A stretch of DNA of 64,000 nt from Juglans regia (lineage: Eukaryota > Streptophyta > Magnoliopsida > Fagales > Juglandaceae), in the NCBI RefSeq assembly GCF_001411555.2, contig NC_049908.1, forward strand, positions 29,054,724 through 29,118,723, read 5' to 3'. The first letter of the stretch is position 1. Each line of letters opens with the position of its first letter. This document shows positions 21,346 to 30,886 of the stretch, one piece after another. Both the position numbers and the translations under genes were made by a program. The notes beneath the pieces were generated by a model. That model saw only the letters and a list, made by a program, of their open reading frames with translations. It was not told where the DNA came from and ran no database searches.

Positions 21346-24051
21346 TGGAAGATGAAAACTGAGAACAAGGATTCACCATAGTTGCTAAATTGACATTCTG
21401 AATTGCAGGAAACCTAATATGTGGATTTTAATCAATGAAATAAGTCTGTTAACCTGACTGCTACGTGGATTTCACCACTAAAAGCAGGTGTTTGCACGCC
21501 AGTAGGAGAATAATCAGCAACGTTGTACTCTTTTACATCCTAAACTAAAATTTAGTATTATCCACATTCTCTACATATCATTTTTTTTTTTTTTTTTGTA
21601 AGTGAACATTCTCTACGTATCTTATCATATAAAATAAATTAAAGAATCAAATCAGAAGGATATAACACCTCATGCTTTGATCCAGTTTCTGAAAATGCAT
21701 CCTTGAACTCCCCAAAGTTCTCGTCAGATTCATCATTCTCATCAATTAGAGAGGAATTAAATCCATTCTGTTTACTTTTAGAGTAAGACCAAGAGATCAT
21801 ATCTTCTTGAGTTGAAGCTGGATTGAAATTAAATTCAACCTCCCATCCTGCAGATTGGTGAGATATCCCATCAGATGCTACCAAAGGATGTTTAGAATTG
21901 TTTGCCCAATTGACATTGGAGGTAAGTGCTTCTACACCAGCAGGAGAAATATCAGCAGCCTTTGGCTCTTCCTACAAACAAAAGGAAGTTTGAGCACATT
22001 TTTCCAAAGTTTCAACATTGTATATGGCATAATAAATTCAAATCAAACTGACTCACCGATTTATGTTTCAATCCAGATTCTGTACATGCATCCTTAAATT
22101 CCCAGAAGTTATTTATGCCACCGACATTCTCATCACCCAGAGAGGATACAAAAGCATTCTGGTTGCTTGTAAAGAATGACCCTGAGATGCTACCATTCTT
22201 AAAACACTGGTTGAAATTAAATCCAGAGGCCAATTTTCTAGAACTTGGAGAGATCCCATCTGATACAGCAAATAAATCATCACGACAGACGACACCGTTA
22301 CCATCAAAGGTTTGCGCTTCTCCACCATCAAGAGATGTGTTGGTAACCTTTGGCTCCTCCTGCAGCCAAACTAAAAGTCTGACAAAGCACATTCTTTGAT
22401 ATCAACATTATGACATTAAGTAAACAAAATAAAATGACTCACCAACTTATACTTTGATCCAGTTTCCAAGAATGCATCCTCAAGTTCCCAAAAATTCTGT
22501 TGAAGTTCAACTTTTGCATTAACATTGTCCATGCTTTTGGAGAAGAAACCCGAGACAAAACCATCTTGTTTAGACATATGGCTCGAGTTGAAATCAGAAC
22601 CAAGATCTGATTCACCACTACTGGGAGAAGTCCCCTTTGACTCCACAAGCAAATCACCAGGACCACGGATGCCATTTCCAAACGCAAATGTAAGTCTGGC
22701 GCCATCAGTATTTTCCAGTACTTTCCCTTCAAACTATACACAAGAAAAACTTTGATTTAGACTGAATGGCACCCCATGCAAGCACAAGTATTTGTATATG
22801 TTTAAGGGAATAATTATTACATATATAACATCCTATTTCAAGTCCACAACATAGTTTACTGCCAAACCAAGTAGCTTAAAGAAAGCTACTTGCTTCTGAA
22901 TTCCCAAGGAATTTTCAATAGTTTACAAACATTATCAACGTACAAATACAGAAACATGAACAATACCCGCCTGGATTCCTCGGTCAATCCACGCTATTGG
23001 TTCCACTTTCAGTCCTGATGATTCAAAAACCCCCACTTCCTGATATAAATAGAAAAATAAAATAAAATTCAAGAGCAGATAGTTTCCCTGATGATCCTTT
23101 CAGATTTTTCAAGATTGCAAACTCTTTAGGAGCTAACGAAACAAAAACATCCACTTCATCGTGCCTGATAAAATTTTAAAATCAAACAAAAAAGACGAAA
23201 TTTTAATCCACAAATTTTCACTCTGTGCAAAATTTTAATTATCTAGAGACACAACTTGAAATTTATTGTAAAGTTCTTCAATTAATTATTTCCTTATCTT
23301 TTTGTTTTTAGCCACCAAACAAAGGAACTTTTTTAAGTACCTTTACTATAGAATCTCCATTTCCGATACGAGATTCCGCCTTCGCAGCTTTGAATTCCCA
23401 CTCGCCATACTCATCATCGTCATCAAAGCGATCATTCCCTTCCACTAAATCCGAACCCAACCCATTCGGATTCAAATACAACCAGTTTAGATTAAAATTT
23501 GACCCATTTGTACTCAGCTCTGATACATTTGAATTCAAACTCGGCCCGTTATGGGTCTTGATTTGCTGATTCTGATTAAATAGATTTGCAATCAAATTAT
23601 TACGATTCAAATCCGATCCTTTTCTCCCAGAATCAGTCTTTTTGTGGTTAGATAAAACGGTCGCGACATAGGGAACTGTAGCGTCTGCCGCAGATCCCCC
23701 TTTCTCCTCCTCTTCCTCTTCAAATTCCCCGAATATCGACAAAGGCAGAGCTCCCGTTGGCTTCACCCAGCGGGCCTCCCCTGGATTGACCCAACCCGGT
23801 TCACGGGGTTCTTTTTCATTGGGATTGTTGGTCCGAGGGGAAAGAGTGTGGGCAGGACAGCCGGGGAGCTTGGATTTGGCCCATTTGGGGGTGGTGCTGA
23901 ACTCACCCCACGCAACGGGGGAGGATGATGAAGTAGAGGATGATTTTCGGAGGTTGATTTGGGTTGAAAAGGAATGGACGGTGGGATTAGGGAACGATGC
24001 GGAATGGAAGTCCCCGAAGCTCTCGTCTTCTTCGTCCTCCGCCAATGCCAT
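17632..24051 (-). CDS. Gamma-synergin-like adaptor-binding protein, complete, 12 exons
   Basis: Exons in transcript order are 24051-23341, 23039-22944 (end uncertain), 22733-22443, 22359-22057, 21971-21669, 21539-21454, 21019-20347, 20267-20199, 19684-19517, 18801-18585, 18390-18052 and 17744-17632. They join in frame to about 1,122 aa. The product is mostly acidic, low-complexity sequence with repeated short aromatic-acidic motifs: FGDF near residue 12, FGEF later in exon 1, WEFKAA, FWELEDA, FWEFKDA, FGEFKDAF and twice SWDFKAA. FGDF and FGEF fit the FG(D/E)F-type motif that binds AP-1 gamma-ear and GGA-ear domains. The C-terminal third is helical and ends in a conserved-looking block (VVWNGEHYF, LANLWANLICPDPP). 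I therefore infer a trans-Golgi clathrin-adaptor accessory protein of the synergin/aftiphilin type. The gene structure is secure; the function is inference. Confidence 0.8.
19111..19161 (-). mobile_element. Tail-only retro-insertion, 15 bp, with 18-bp target duplication
   Basis: Direct repeats TGAACTCCAACAAAACAT at 19111-19128 and 19144-19161 flank only TTTTTTTTTGGTAAG. On the gene strand this is CTTACC followed by poly-A. It lies in a synergin-like gene intron. Confidence 0.8.
20391..20744 (-). repeat. 177-bp in-frame tandem repeat inside synergin-like exon 7
   Basis: Two adjacent units of 177 bp (20391-20567 and about 20568-20744) encode near-identical 59-residue blocks. Each contains DDDFD, GSWDFKAAGSETRA, RTSDIDLGD, QKTLSTAL and YSKLK. 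The period is a multiple of three, so the frame is kept. Confidence 0.93.
21298..21342 (+). repeat. Homopolymer tract C(n)A(n) in an intron
   Basis: A run of about ten C is followed by more than thirty A in the intron between synergin-like exons 6 and 7. Assembly length here is likely unreliable. Confidence 0.7.
21563..21625 (-). mobile_element. Tail-only retro-insertion in a synergin-like intron
   Basis: ACATTCTCTACATATCAT (about 21564-21581) recurs as ACATTCTCTACGTATCTT (about 21606-21623). Between them lie a T run and GTAAGTGA. The pattern matches 19111-19161, with poly-A on the gene strand. Two to three mismatches in the duplication suggest an older event. Confidence 0.65.
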
Positions 24052-25124
24052 AGCTCTGGTCTTCGCTCTCTCTCTCTCTCTCCCCCTGAGGGTCGCTTTT
24101 GAGTCCTTTGGTGCGAAACGGTGCGCACGTGGTGCATGTTATAGAACGAATTGCAGTCTGACGTGGACGCAACCCAACTCAGCTTTAGCAGCTTTATGGA
24201 ATTTTTTTGGGCCCAGATGTACAAGTAACACGCGAATCTAAAACGATAGTGCTATTTCAGAAGGATCATGCTACAGCCCCGGGGGCTCTGGCTGGGGCTG
24301 CAGCATATATTATATGTGTTTTTTTTTATAAAAAATCTACTCAATTTCTTACTATTTATACAACTTCCACACTTTATATTATTTTTAATTATTATTATTT
24401 TTTTCTTTTATTAAATATTTATTATATAAATAATGGATAAAAAATTTAAAATAATTTAAAAAGAATAAACTCAAAAAAAAATTAAAAATTTAAAAAATTT
24501 AAAAAAATATGGAGTGTGAAGTGTGGCGGAGGTTGTGTAGCAAAGCTCTTTTTTTTAAGTTTTTTTTTATATAATTTTTTTTAATATTTTTTAAAAAATA
24601 AAATAAATTTAGAATATTATTAAAAACATTTTCTTAATCAAAAAGTAAAAAAAAGTTATTAAAAAATACTTCCTTAATCACGAAGTAAAATAAAAAATCA
24701 TAAAAAAATATTTTATATTTTACTTCGTGATTAAGCAAATATTATTTAATAATATTATAAATTTTTTATTTTTTAAAAATATTTAAAATCATTAAAAACA
24801 TCTATATAAAAAAAAATTAAAAAATACACATGATAAAATATACTAGAGCTCCAGCGGGAGCTCCCAGCGGAAGCCCCAAGCGGGAGCTCCAGCATTTTCC
24901 ATTTCAGAACTCTTTGATCCAAAAGCTTCTCCATCCACTCTGCTAAAAACAAGAAAACACTTATCAGAAGTCCGTTTGTTTTTATAATTCTTTTTAATTT
25001 ATTTAATTTAATTTTTATAACTTTTTTTAAAATTTTAACATAAAATAAAATATATAATTTAATTTTTTTTAAATCTACAAAAATATAATATTAAAAAAAT
25101 ATCTTCTAATAATATTTTATTTAT
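24052..25124. other. Synergin-like promoter and intergenic sequence
   Basis: A (CT)n-rich leader (24065-24085) lies directly upstream of the ATG, followed by about 170 bases of promoter-like sequence. A 638-bp MITE (24263-24900) and AT-rich sequence fill the rest. No gene. Confidence 0.5.
24263..24900. mobile_element. Mutator-like non-autonomous element, 638 bp, 9-bp target duplication
   Basis: Flanked by the direct repeat ATTTCAGAA (24254-24262 and 24901-24909). The ends read GGATCATGCTACAGCC and, reverse-complemented, GGAAAATGCTGGAGC. The termini are GC-rich, with repeated GGGAGCTCC words near the right end. The core is extremely AT-rich and has an internal inverted repeat (CTTAATCACGAAGTAAAAT against ATTTTACTTCGTGATTAAG). 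It has no coding capacity. Confidence 0.8.
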
Positions 25125-25467
25125 ATAGATATTTTCTTCTATTGACATTTTTTTAAAATCTGAATTACGTTTTGCATTATCCAAAAAATAATATTTGAAG
25201 GAAAAATAAAATTGATGTTTTTCCTCAAACGTAATTTTTTGCTTATTTAAGATTAAAAGTACTTTAATTTGTAATGTTCAAATAACTTAATTCTTCTATT
25301 AAAATTTTTTTAAGGATATTTAAGTATTTTTTAATATTCATTCCGCAACCCAAAAATACCCTATAGCTTAGCAAGCACATGTGCTACATTGCTTAAAGTT
25401 TAAACTCTTAGGAACCTGTTTAACAGACCAAGACTCCATCTGAGTGAGCAGTTGCTTGATATCTTTA

Positions 25468-25662
25468 GGTTGTGTTTGGATGTTGAAGTGAGTTGAGTTG
25501 AGTTGAGATGATAAAATATTATTAGAATATTATTTTTTAATATTATTATTATTTTAGGATTTGAAAAAGTTGAATTGTTTATTATATTTTGTGTTAGAAT
25601 TTGAAAAAATTATAATGATGAATTGAGATCAGTTGAGAGGAGTTTGGTAACCAAACGAAGCC
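25468..25662 (+). mobile_element. Tourist-like (PIF/Harbinger-type) MITE with proven empty site
   Basis: 195 bp with ends GGTTGTGTTTGGAT and, reverse-complemented, GGCTTCGTTTGGTT. It is flanked by TTA on both sides (25465-25467, 25663-25665). The homologous position in segment A (about 40240) reads ATCTTTAATAATC without the element. That fixes both borders and the 3-bp TTA target duplication. The best reference copy of the family in this window. Confidence 0.92.
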
Positions 25663-25767
25663 TTAATAATCATGCCTGTCGAGCTCCATTGTTCTTCAGT
25701 ACTATTGATTGCATCAACAATTTTCAAAGCATCTCCTTCCATAATTATCTGTAAATCCAATTCAGTA

Positions 25768-26046
25768 ATATTAAGAATATAATATAAATAATAAAAATTT
25801 ATATTTTCTCATCAGATTAAATTTTTGAGATAAGTAATGATTTTACATAGCATCAGATCATAAGTCCTGAGTTCAAATCTTGACTTTACACACTATCTAT
25901 TTAATTAAATATTTTAAGTGTTGAGTTTATTCATTGAAGAAGAGACTGGTCCACACGTGAAGAAAAATGTAAAGAATATAATACAAATAATAAAAATCTA
26001 TCTTTTTTTATCAGTTTAAATTTTTGGAATAAGTTATGATCTCACA
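25768..26046 (+). mobile_element. TRIM-like miniature LTR retroelement
   Basis: Two direct repeats of about 75 bp (about 25770-25845 and 25974-26046) each contain AAGAATATAATA, AAATAATAAAAAT and TTTAAATTTTTG or a close variant. They end in ACA. The first is followed by TAGCATCAGATCA, a degraded match to the initiator-tRNA primer site TGGTATCAGAGC. The internal part is only about 130 bp. Segment A lacks the insert (about 40342), giving an empty site; the flanks suggest a 4- to 5-bp duplication with a mismatch. Confidence 0.65.
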
Positions 26047-26526
26047 AATACAAAGTATTGATGCCTTTAAAGTTGCAACAGCTTCTCCAAGGCATGCATC
26101 TGGAAAATTTTCTCTGTTTGACCTCGAAGTTGAAAGGATTTTGCTATCCCAATGTCGCACTATTACTCCTATCCCCATTTTGCAATTTACCAGCTTATCA
26201 ATCGCGCTATCTTAGTTAATTTATAAAAATATATTTTTTAAAATAGAAATAACTATTATTTGATTTTTTAAAAAATTATGATCATATTTTAAAAGTTTCA
26301 AAGATATAATTATTTTAAAGTTGTATATATATTTTCGTTTATTGACAGTCTTTTAAGGAAGTTTTTTTTCAAATGTACTTTTTTAACTTATTTGAGATTA
26401 AAAAAATATTTTAATATGTAATATCCAAACAATTTAATTTTATTATTAAAGAGTTTTTAAGACTATTTCATTACTTTTTAAGACTCATAACGCAAGTCCA
26501 AGTAAACCCTAATAATTTTATTGGTT

Positions 26527-26713
26527 CTGGCCTGGTTTAGATACAAGAAGTGTTTTATCTCATCTCATCATTACAACTTTTCTAAATTTATGCACAAAAT
26601 ATAATAAATAATTCTTTTTTTTAATTCTCAAAATAATAATAATATTAAAAAATAATATTTTAAGAATATTTTATTCAACTTTTATTTTTTATTTCAACTT
26701 ACTATTTAAACGA
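26527..26713 (-). mobile_element. Tourist-like MITE copy
   Basis: Reverse-orientation family body: CATCTCATCATTACAAC, CACAAAATATAATAAATAATTC, AATAATAATAATATTAAAAA and a terminal AAACGACAC. The same family is inserted at the same place in segment A (40757-40951). Confidence 0.6.
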
Positions 26714-27775
26714 CACATTTTTACTTATTCCTACCGAGTGTTACATCTTTTGGTAGATAAAAAAATAAAAAAAATGATTGACCATTATAATCTTGTAGGT
26801 ACAAGAGGGAATAAAAGAAAAAGTGTGGATATTTTTTTACAAATCTTGAGACAAGGGAGATGTATTTTTTTTTGTTTTTTGGTAGAACTTTAGACTCGAC
26901 CACTTGTGTAGGGTTGGTTTGAGTTATATGATTGTTAATGTATATTGAAGAAAACAAGTCAAGAAAAAGTCTGCTGTACCGGTTCATTTGAGATTTTGTA
27001 TTTCACAGAGAACTTAAATCTCCTTAAAGAGCAAGATATCAGTATCTCCTTAAAGAGCAAAATCATCGTATTTTTATAAAATATTCATTTAACATATTCA
27101 AAATATTGTGAGTGTATCATTGCTCCTTTTCTCCGAGTCTCCATCAATTCTTTGACAGAATGTGATTGGACATGATTCAAGAAGTCTGGACCTGGAGGGA
27201 AAAAAAAAAAAGAACAGAGTAAAAATAATCTACCGCCCCCATTCTCACTGTTCTAGTTGTTCTGGTTGACCGCATAATTATTTTTTATTTAATAATTAAA
27301 GAAGTTATTTTAAATATATTAATATATATTTTTTATTTTTTAAAAATATTTAAAAATATTAAAAAATTTAAAAAAGAGAAAAAAAAAAACAAGAATAAGT
27401 GGTACGTCCAGCAATAAGAATGGGCAACATAGTAGTCCTACACAAATTAAAAATATAAATGAATAATAGATCGGTAGTGTAGCATGGTAATCTCAAATGG
27501 GTATCACTGTTAGTTAATGGTACCCTTTCAACCGGTTTACTTCTCCTTTACTATTAATGTTATATTTTTTATTTTTTATTTTTTTAACATATTTAATTAT
27601 TAAAAAAATTAAAAAAATATATAATTTTATTAATTTTTTTTCTTAACTATTAAGTAAAATAAAAAATTAAAAAAATTAAAATATAAAAAGAGAAATAAAT
27701 TAATAGTAAATAGGAAATAATCTTAGCATTTTCCTTTCCGTATTGATATGTCTTCTGAAAGTGAAAGTTACGAGT

Positions 27776-27958
27776 TGAACTCAACTCATCTCAATTCATC
27801 ATTATAACTTTTTTAAATTTCAATACAAAATATAATAAACAATTCAATTTTTTTAAATTATAAAATAATAATAATATTATTAAAAAATAATATTCTAACA
27901 ATATTTTATCATCTCAACTCAACTCAACTCAACTCACTTCAACATCCAAACACATCCA
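27776..27958 (-). mobile_element. Tourist-like MITE copy
   Basis: Family body in reverse orientation, ending CAACTCACTTCAACATCC and AAACACATCC. The corresponding stretch at the right end of the window (after 63915) runs on without it, so the insertion post-dates that duplication. Confidence 0.65.
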
Positions 27959-28264
27959 TAATGTAAGTGTTCAATAGTCCTTATCTTTTTCCTGGGCCAT
28001 TGTACCAACACGCTTATTTTTAAATCTAAAAAATTATATGGATATATTATTGAACAATTTTAATTATTTATAATCTAAAAGGTCAACATGATTGATGAGC
28101 CTAGCTAGCATGTTAGCACCTCGTGACGTGGATCGATGACACTCACCTAGGCGACTACGACCAAGACTTTAGGTCCGGTCTGGTTTGACTTTTGAGACTT
28201 GAGTTGAAACATTTCAACTCACTTTGTACGGAAAATATGCATAATAATATTATACATATTAAAA

Positions 28265-28668
28265 TAGAATTATGCTACTTGTGCCGCTGGGAGTTCCCGT
28301 TAGGTTCTGTTACATTTTTTTTTATTTAATTTATTTAATTTTTTTATATAGATATTTTTAATAATTTAAAATATTTTAAAAAATAAAATAAAAATTATAA
28401 TATTATTAAAAAAATTTTTCTTAATCATAAAATAGAATAAAAAATAATATTTTTTCTATTTCGTGATTAAGGAAGTATTTTTTAATGACTTTTTTTTTTA
28501 CTTTCTGATTAAGTAAGTGTTTTTAATGATATTTTAAATTTATTTTATTTTTTAAAAATATTTAAAAGTGTAAAAAAATCAATATAAAAAATAAATTAAA
28601 AAAATACACATAGAAAAGTACATATTAAGCCCAACCAGAGCCTCCAATGAGATTGTAGCATGTCCATT
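28265..28668. mobile_element. Probable MITE, family of the 24263-24900 element
   Basis: Ends read ATTATGCTACTTGTGCCGC and, reverse-complemented, ACATGCTACAATCTCATTGG. The AT-rich core has the same CTTAATCA(T/C).A(A/G)(T)A words as the 24.3 kb element. Target duplication not resolved. Confidence 0.5.
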
Positions 28669-28905
28669 TTAAATATTTTTAAAAAATAAAAATATTGTAA
28701 TGGACATATTGTAGCATGGACATATTTTTTTAATTTTTAATTTTACTTTATGATTAAGAAAGTATTTTGTAATAATATAATGATTTTTTATATATATGTA
28801 TAAATATGTAACCTATGTTTTATATATACTCTCTCTTAAACATTTGAAAATCATTTTTATATATGTTTTAAATAGCTTATATGTAACATTTGGTCATTTT
28901 ATCTT

Positions 28906-29094
28906 AATTCGTTTGGATACAGAAACCATCTCATCTCACCTCACCTTATTATTATAATTTTTTTAAATTCTCGCACGAAATATAATAAATAATTTAACTT
29001 TTTCAAATCACAAAATAATAATAATATTAAAAAATAATATTTTATTAAATTCATCTAAAATTATCTCATTTCATTTCACTATCTAAATGAATCC
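28906..29094 (-). mobile_element. Tourist-like MITE copy at the left edge of segment A
   Basis: Starts at TTCGTTTGGATACAGAAACC and runs through CATCTCACCTCACC and AAATATAATAAATAATTTAAC to CTATCTAAATGAATCC. The same copy is present in segment B (44925-45110), so it pre-dates the duplication. Confidence 0.65.
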
Positions 29095-29499
29095 TAATCA
29101 TTTTGTAAAAAATAAAATAAAACTAAAGAGTCCGTGCATTTAGAAAGCTTTTTTTTCTTTTCCTCTTGGCCATTAAAAAGACATTTCAAATTAAAGCGGT
29201 CTAGATTGATTACACATACGAAACTATATCATTTCATATAATTTTTATAATTTTTTTAAATTTTTTTATAAAATATAATAAAAATTCTACTTTTTTTATC
29301 CATGCTTTATAGCTTTATTGATGCTTCATTTATATATTTGATTTTGGCTTTTTCTTTGTGCTAGTCATGCTTTTTCTGAATCCTATGACAATATATTACG
29401 GGGGTAAAGAAATAAAAGAACGATGATGACGGACAACGTACGAGAACGACGAGGAAGACTTGCAGGCTAAGGCTCGAGACTTGCAGGCTAAGGACCTTA

Positions 29500-29795
29500 G
29501 GTACTGTTTGGATATAGAGAAGTCATCTTATTTAAAATATATTATTATTATTATTTTTCACTACTTTTAATATTCTATTTATATTTTTTATTAATTTATT
29601 TACTATTATTTACAAACATTCACAAATATTCTCGTTACCCAAAAGTCTCATCTCATCATTATAATTTATTTTAAATTTTTACATAAAATATAATAAACAA
29701 TTCAATTTTTTCAAATCTCAAAATAATAATAATATTTTATTCAACTTATCTAAAACCATCTGATTTTATTTAATCTCATTATCCAAACGAGCCCT
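29500..29795 (-). mobile_element. MITE copies shared by both segments
   Basis: From GTACTGTTTGGATATAGAG to ATCCAAACGAGCCCTAAG. The inverted ends fit the GTTTGG family. The element is longer than usual and may be two nested copies. The equivalent in segment B lies at about 45515-45855. Confidence 0.55.
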
Positions 29796-30360
29796 AAGTC
29801 TGCTTGTTGAACACGATACATAACAAGCTTTATTTGTTTTCACATATAAGAAGAAATTAATTGAGATTAAAATTAAAAATTAAAATAAATATTATTAAAA
29901 TAAATTTTTTTAATATTATTTTTATTTCGAAATTTGAAAATCTCTAATTATTTATTTTATTTTATGTTAAAATTTGAAAAAATTGTAATAGTTAAATGAG
30001 ATGAGATGAGATGATATGAAGTGGGTTGAGAGGAATTGTGAAAAGAAAATGACAATTGAACCAATAAAAATGTCCGATAAAAGTGACTGATTAATTTTTT
30101 TATTTTTATTTTTTTTAATTTGTTTTACTTAATAATTAAGATTTTTATTACGAGATTTGAAAAAATTGAATTATTTATTTTATTTTGTATTAAAATTTGA
30201 GAAAATTGTAATGGTTAAATGAAATGATGTGAGATGAAGTGAGTTGAGAGGAATTATAAAAAGAAAATGATAGTTGAACCTATAAAAATGACCGATAAAA
30301 GTGACTGATTGATTTTTTTTATTTTTATTTTTTTTAATTTGTTTTATTTAATAATTAAGA

Positions 30361-30548
30361 AAGTGCTACACAGCATCCTTAGCCTTCACACAACACATTT
30401 TTTTAAATTTTTATTTTTTTTCAGTTGATTCTTTTTAAATTAATTCAATTATTCTATTCACTATTCATATATTAAATATTTGATAAAAGAAAAAAATAGT
30501 AAAAATTAAAAAAAAAATGTGGTATATGGAGGTTGTGTGAATAGTAGA
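30361..30548. mobile_element. Short MITE upstream of Hsp70 copy A
   Basis: Ends AGTGCTACACAGCATCC and CACACAACACA pair with TGTGTGAATAGTAG and GGTTGTG-containing sequence around an AT core. A matching element lies at about 46408-46612 before Hsp70 copy B, so it was inherited with the promoter region. Confidence 0.5.
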
Positions 30549-30738
30549 AGGTTGTGATTTTTTCTTAATGAATTGATAATTTTTTTTCTATTTTTTAAAA
30601 ATATATAAAAAAATGTTTAAAAAAAATAAAGGAAAAAAAAAATTTGCGCTTACGGTTGAATTCTTCGGTTGATTATCGGTCCTTGTAGAGCTACCTATTG
30701 CGAAAACGAACGAGGCTTAACTCTTCTGTTACCTTCCT

Positions 30739-30745
30739 TATAAAA
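30739..30745 (+). promoter_or_regulatory. TATA box of Hsp70 copy A
   Basis: TATAAAA lies 148 bases before the ATG, in a short GC-richer stretch after AT-rich repeats. The same box at the same distance precedes copy B (46783-46789). A GAATTCTTC word at about 30659 has GAA and TTC halves but not the spacing of a perfect heat-shock element. Confidence 0.6.
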
Positions 30746-30886
30746 CCGGTACTGCGTGCTTAAACACTGCGCTGTCTCTTCGACTTATCAAAACGTAGTG
30801 CAGATCTTTCTCTTTACAAATCAGAAAGTTCTAGACATTTTCTTCTTTGTTTTTCTGTAACTTTTTCCGGTTAAGTTTTGTTAATT

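Larger units (their letters stand above)
25368..26200 (-). pseudogene. RNase H-like LINE fragment in block C, interrupted by two insertions
   Basis: Same sequence as the fragment at 40062-40434, whose minus-strand frame resembles the RNase H domain at the end of plant LINE polyproteins. Here it is split by a MITE at 25468-25662 and a TRIM-like element at 25768-26046, so it is non-functional. Confidence 0.7.
25125..26880 (+). repeat. Block C: third copy of the tail of the duplicated Hsp70 segment
   Basis: Collinear with about 38770-41550 of segment A. Shared words in order are TTACGTTTTGCATTATCC, CAAAATTGATGTTTTTCCTC (shorter in C), CGCAACCCAAAAA, AGTTTAAACTCTTAGGAACC, CTTTAAAGTTGCAACAGCTTC, CTACCGAGTGTT and GACAAGGGAGATGT. 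C lacks the 39.1-40.0 kb insert of A. It carries its own MITE (25468-25662) and TRIM (25768-26046). No Hsp70 is attached. Confidence 0.85.
26881..28793. other. Spacer before segment A
   Basis: AT-rich, with no gene. It contains a small direct repeat (ATCTCCTTAAAGAGCAA at about 27018 and 27045), a MITE at 27776-27958 and a hairpin-type element at about 28265-28665. Parts (27440-27490, 27735-27775, 27985-28060) match 63265-64000 at the right end of the window. Confidence 0.55.

Noticed and set aside
23786..24241. Plus-strand 151-codon frame opposite synergin-like exon 1
   Set aside because: Antisense shadow of a GC-richer coding exon, with no recognisable domain.
30659..30667. GAATTCTTC as a heat-shock element upstream of the Hsp70 genes
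   Set aside because: The GAA and TTC units do not have the 5-bp periodicity of a functional HSE, and no second array was found. Not enough to annotate.
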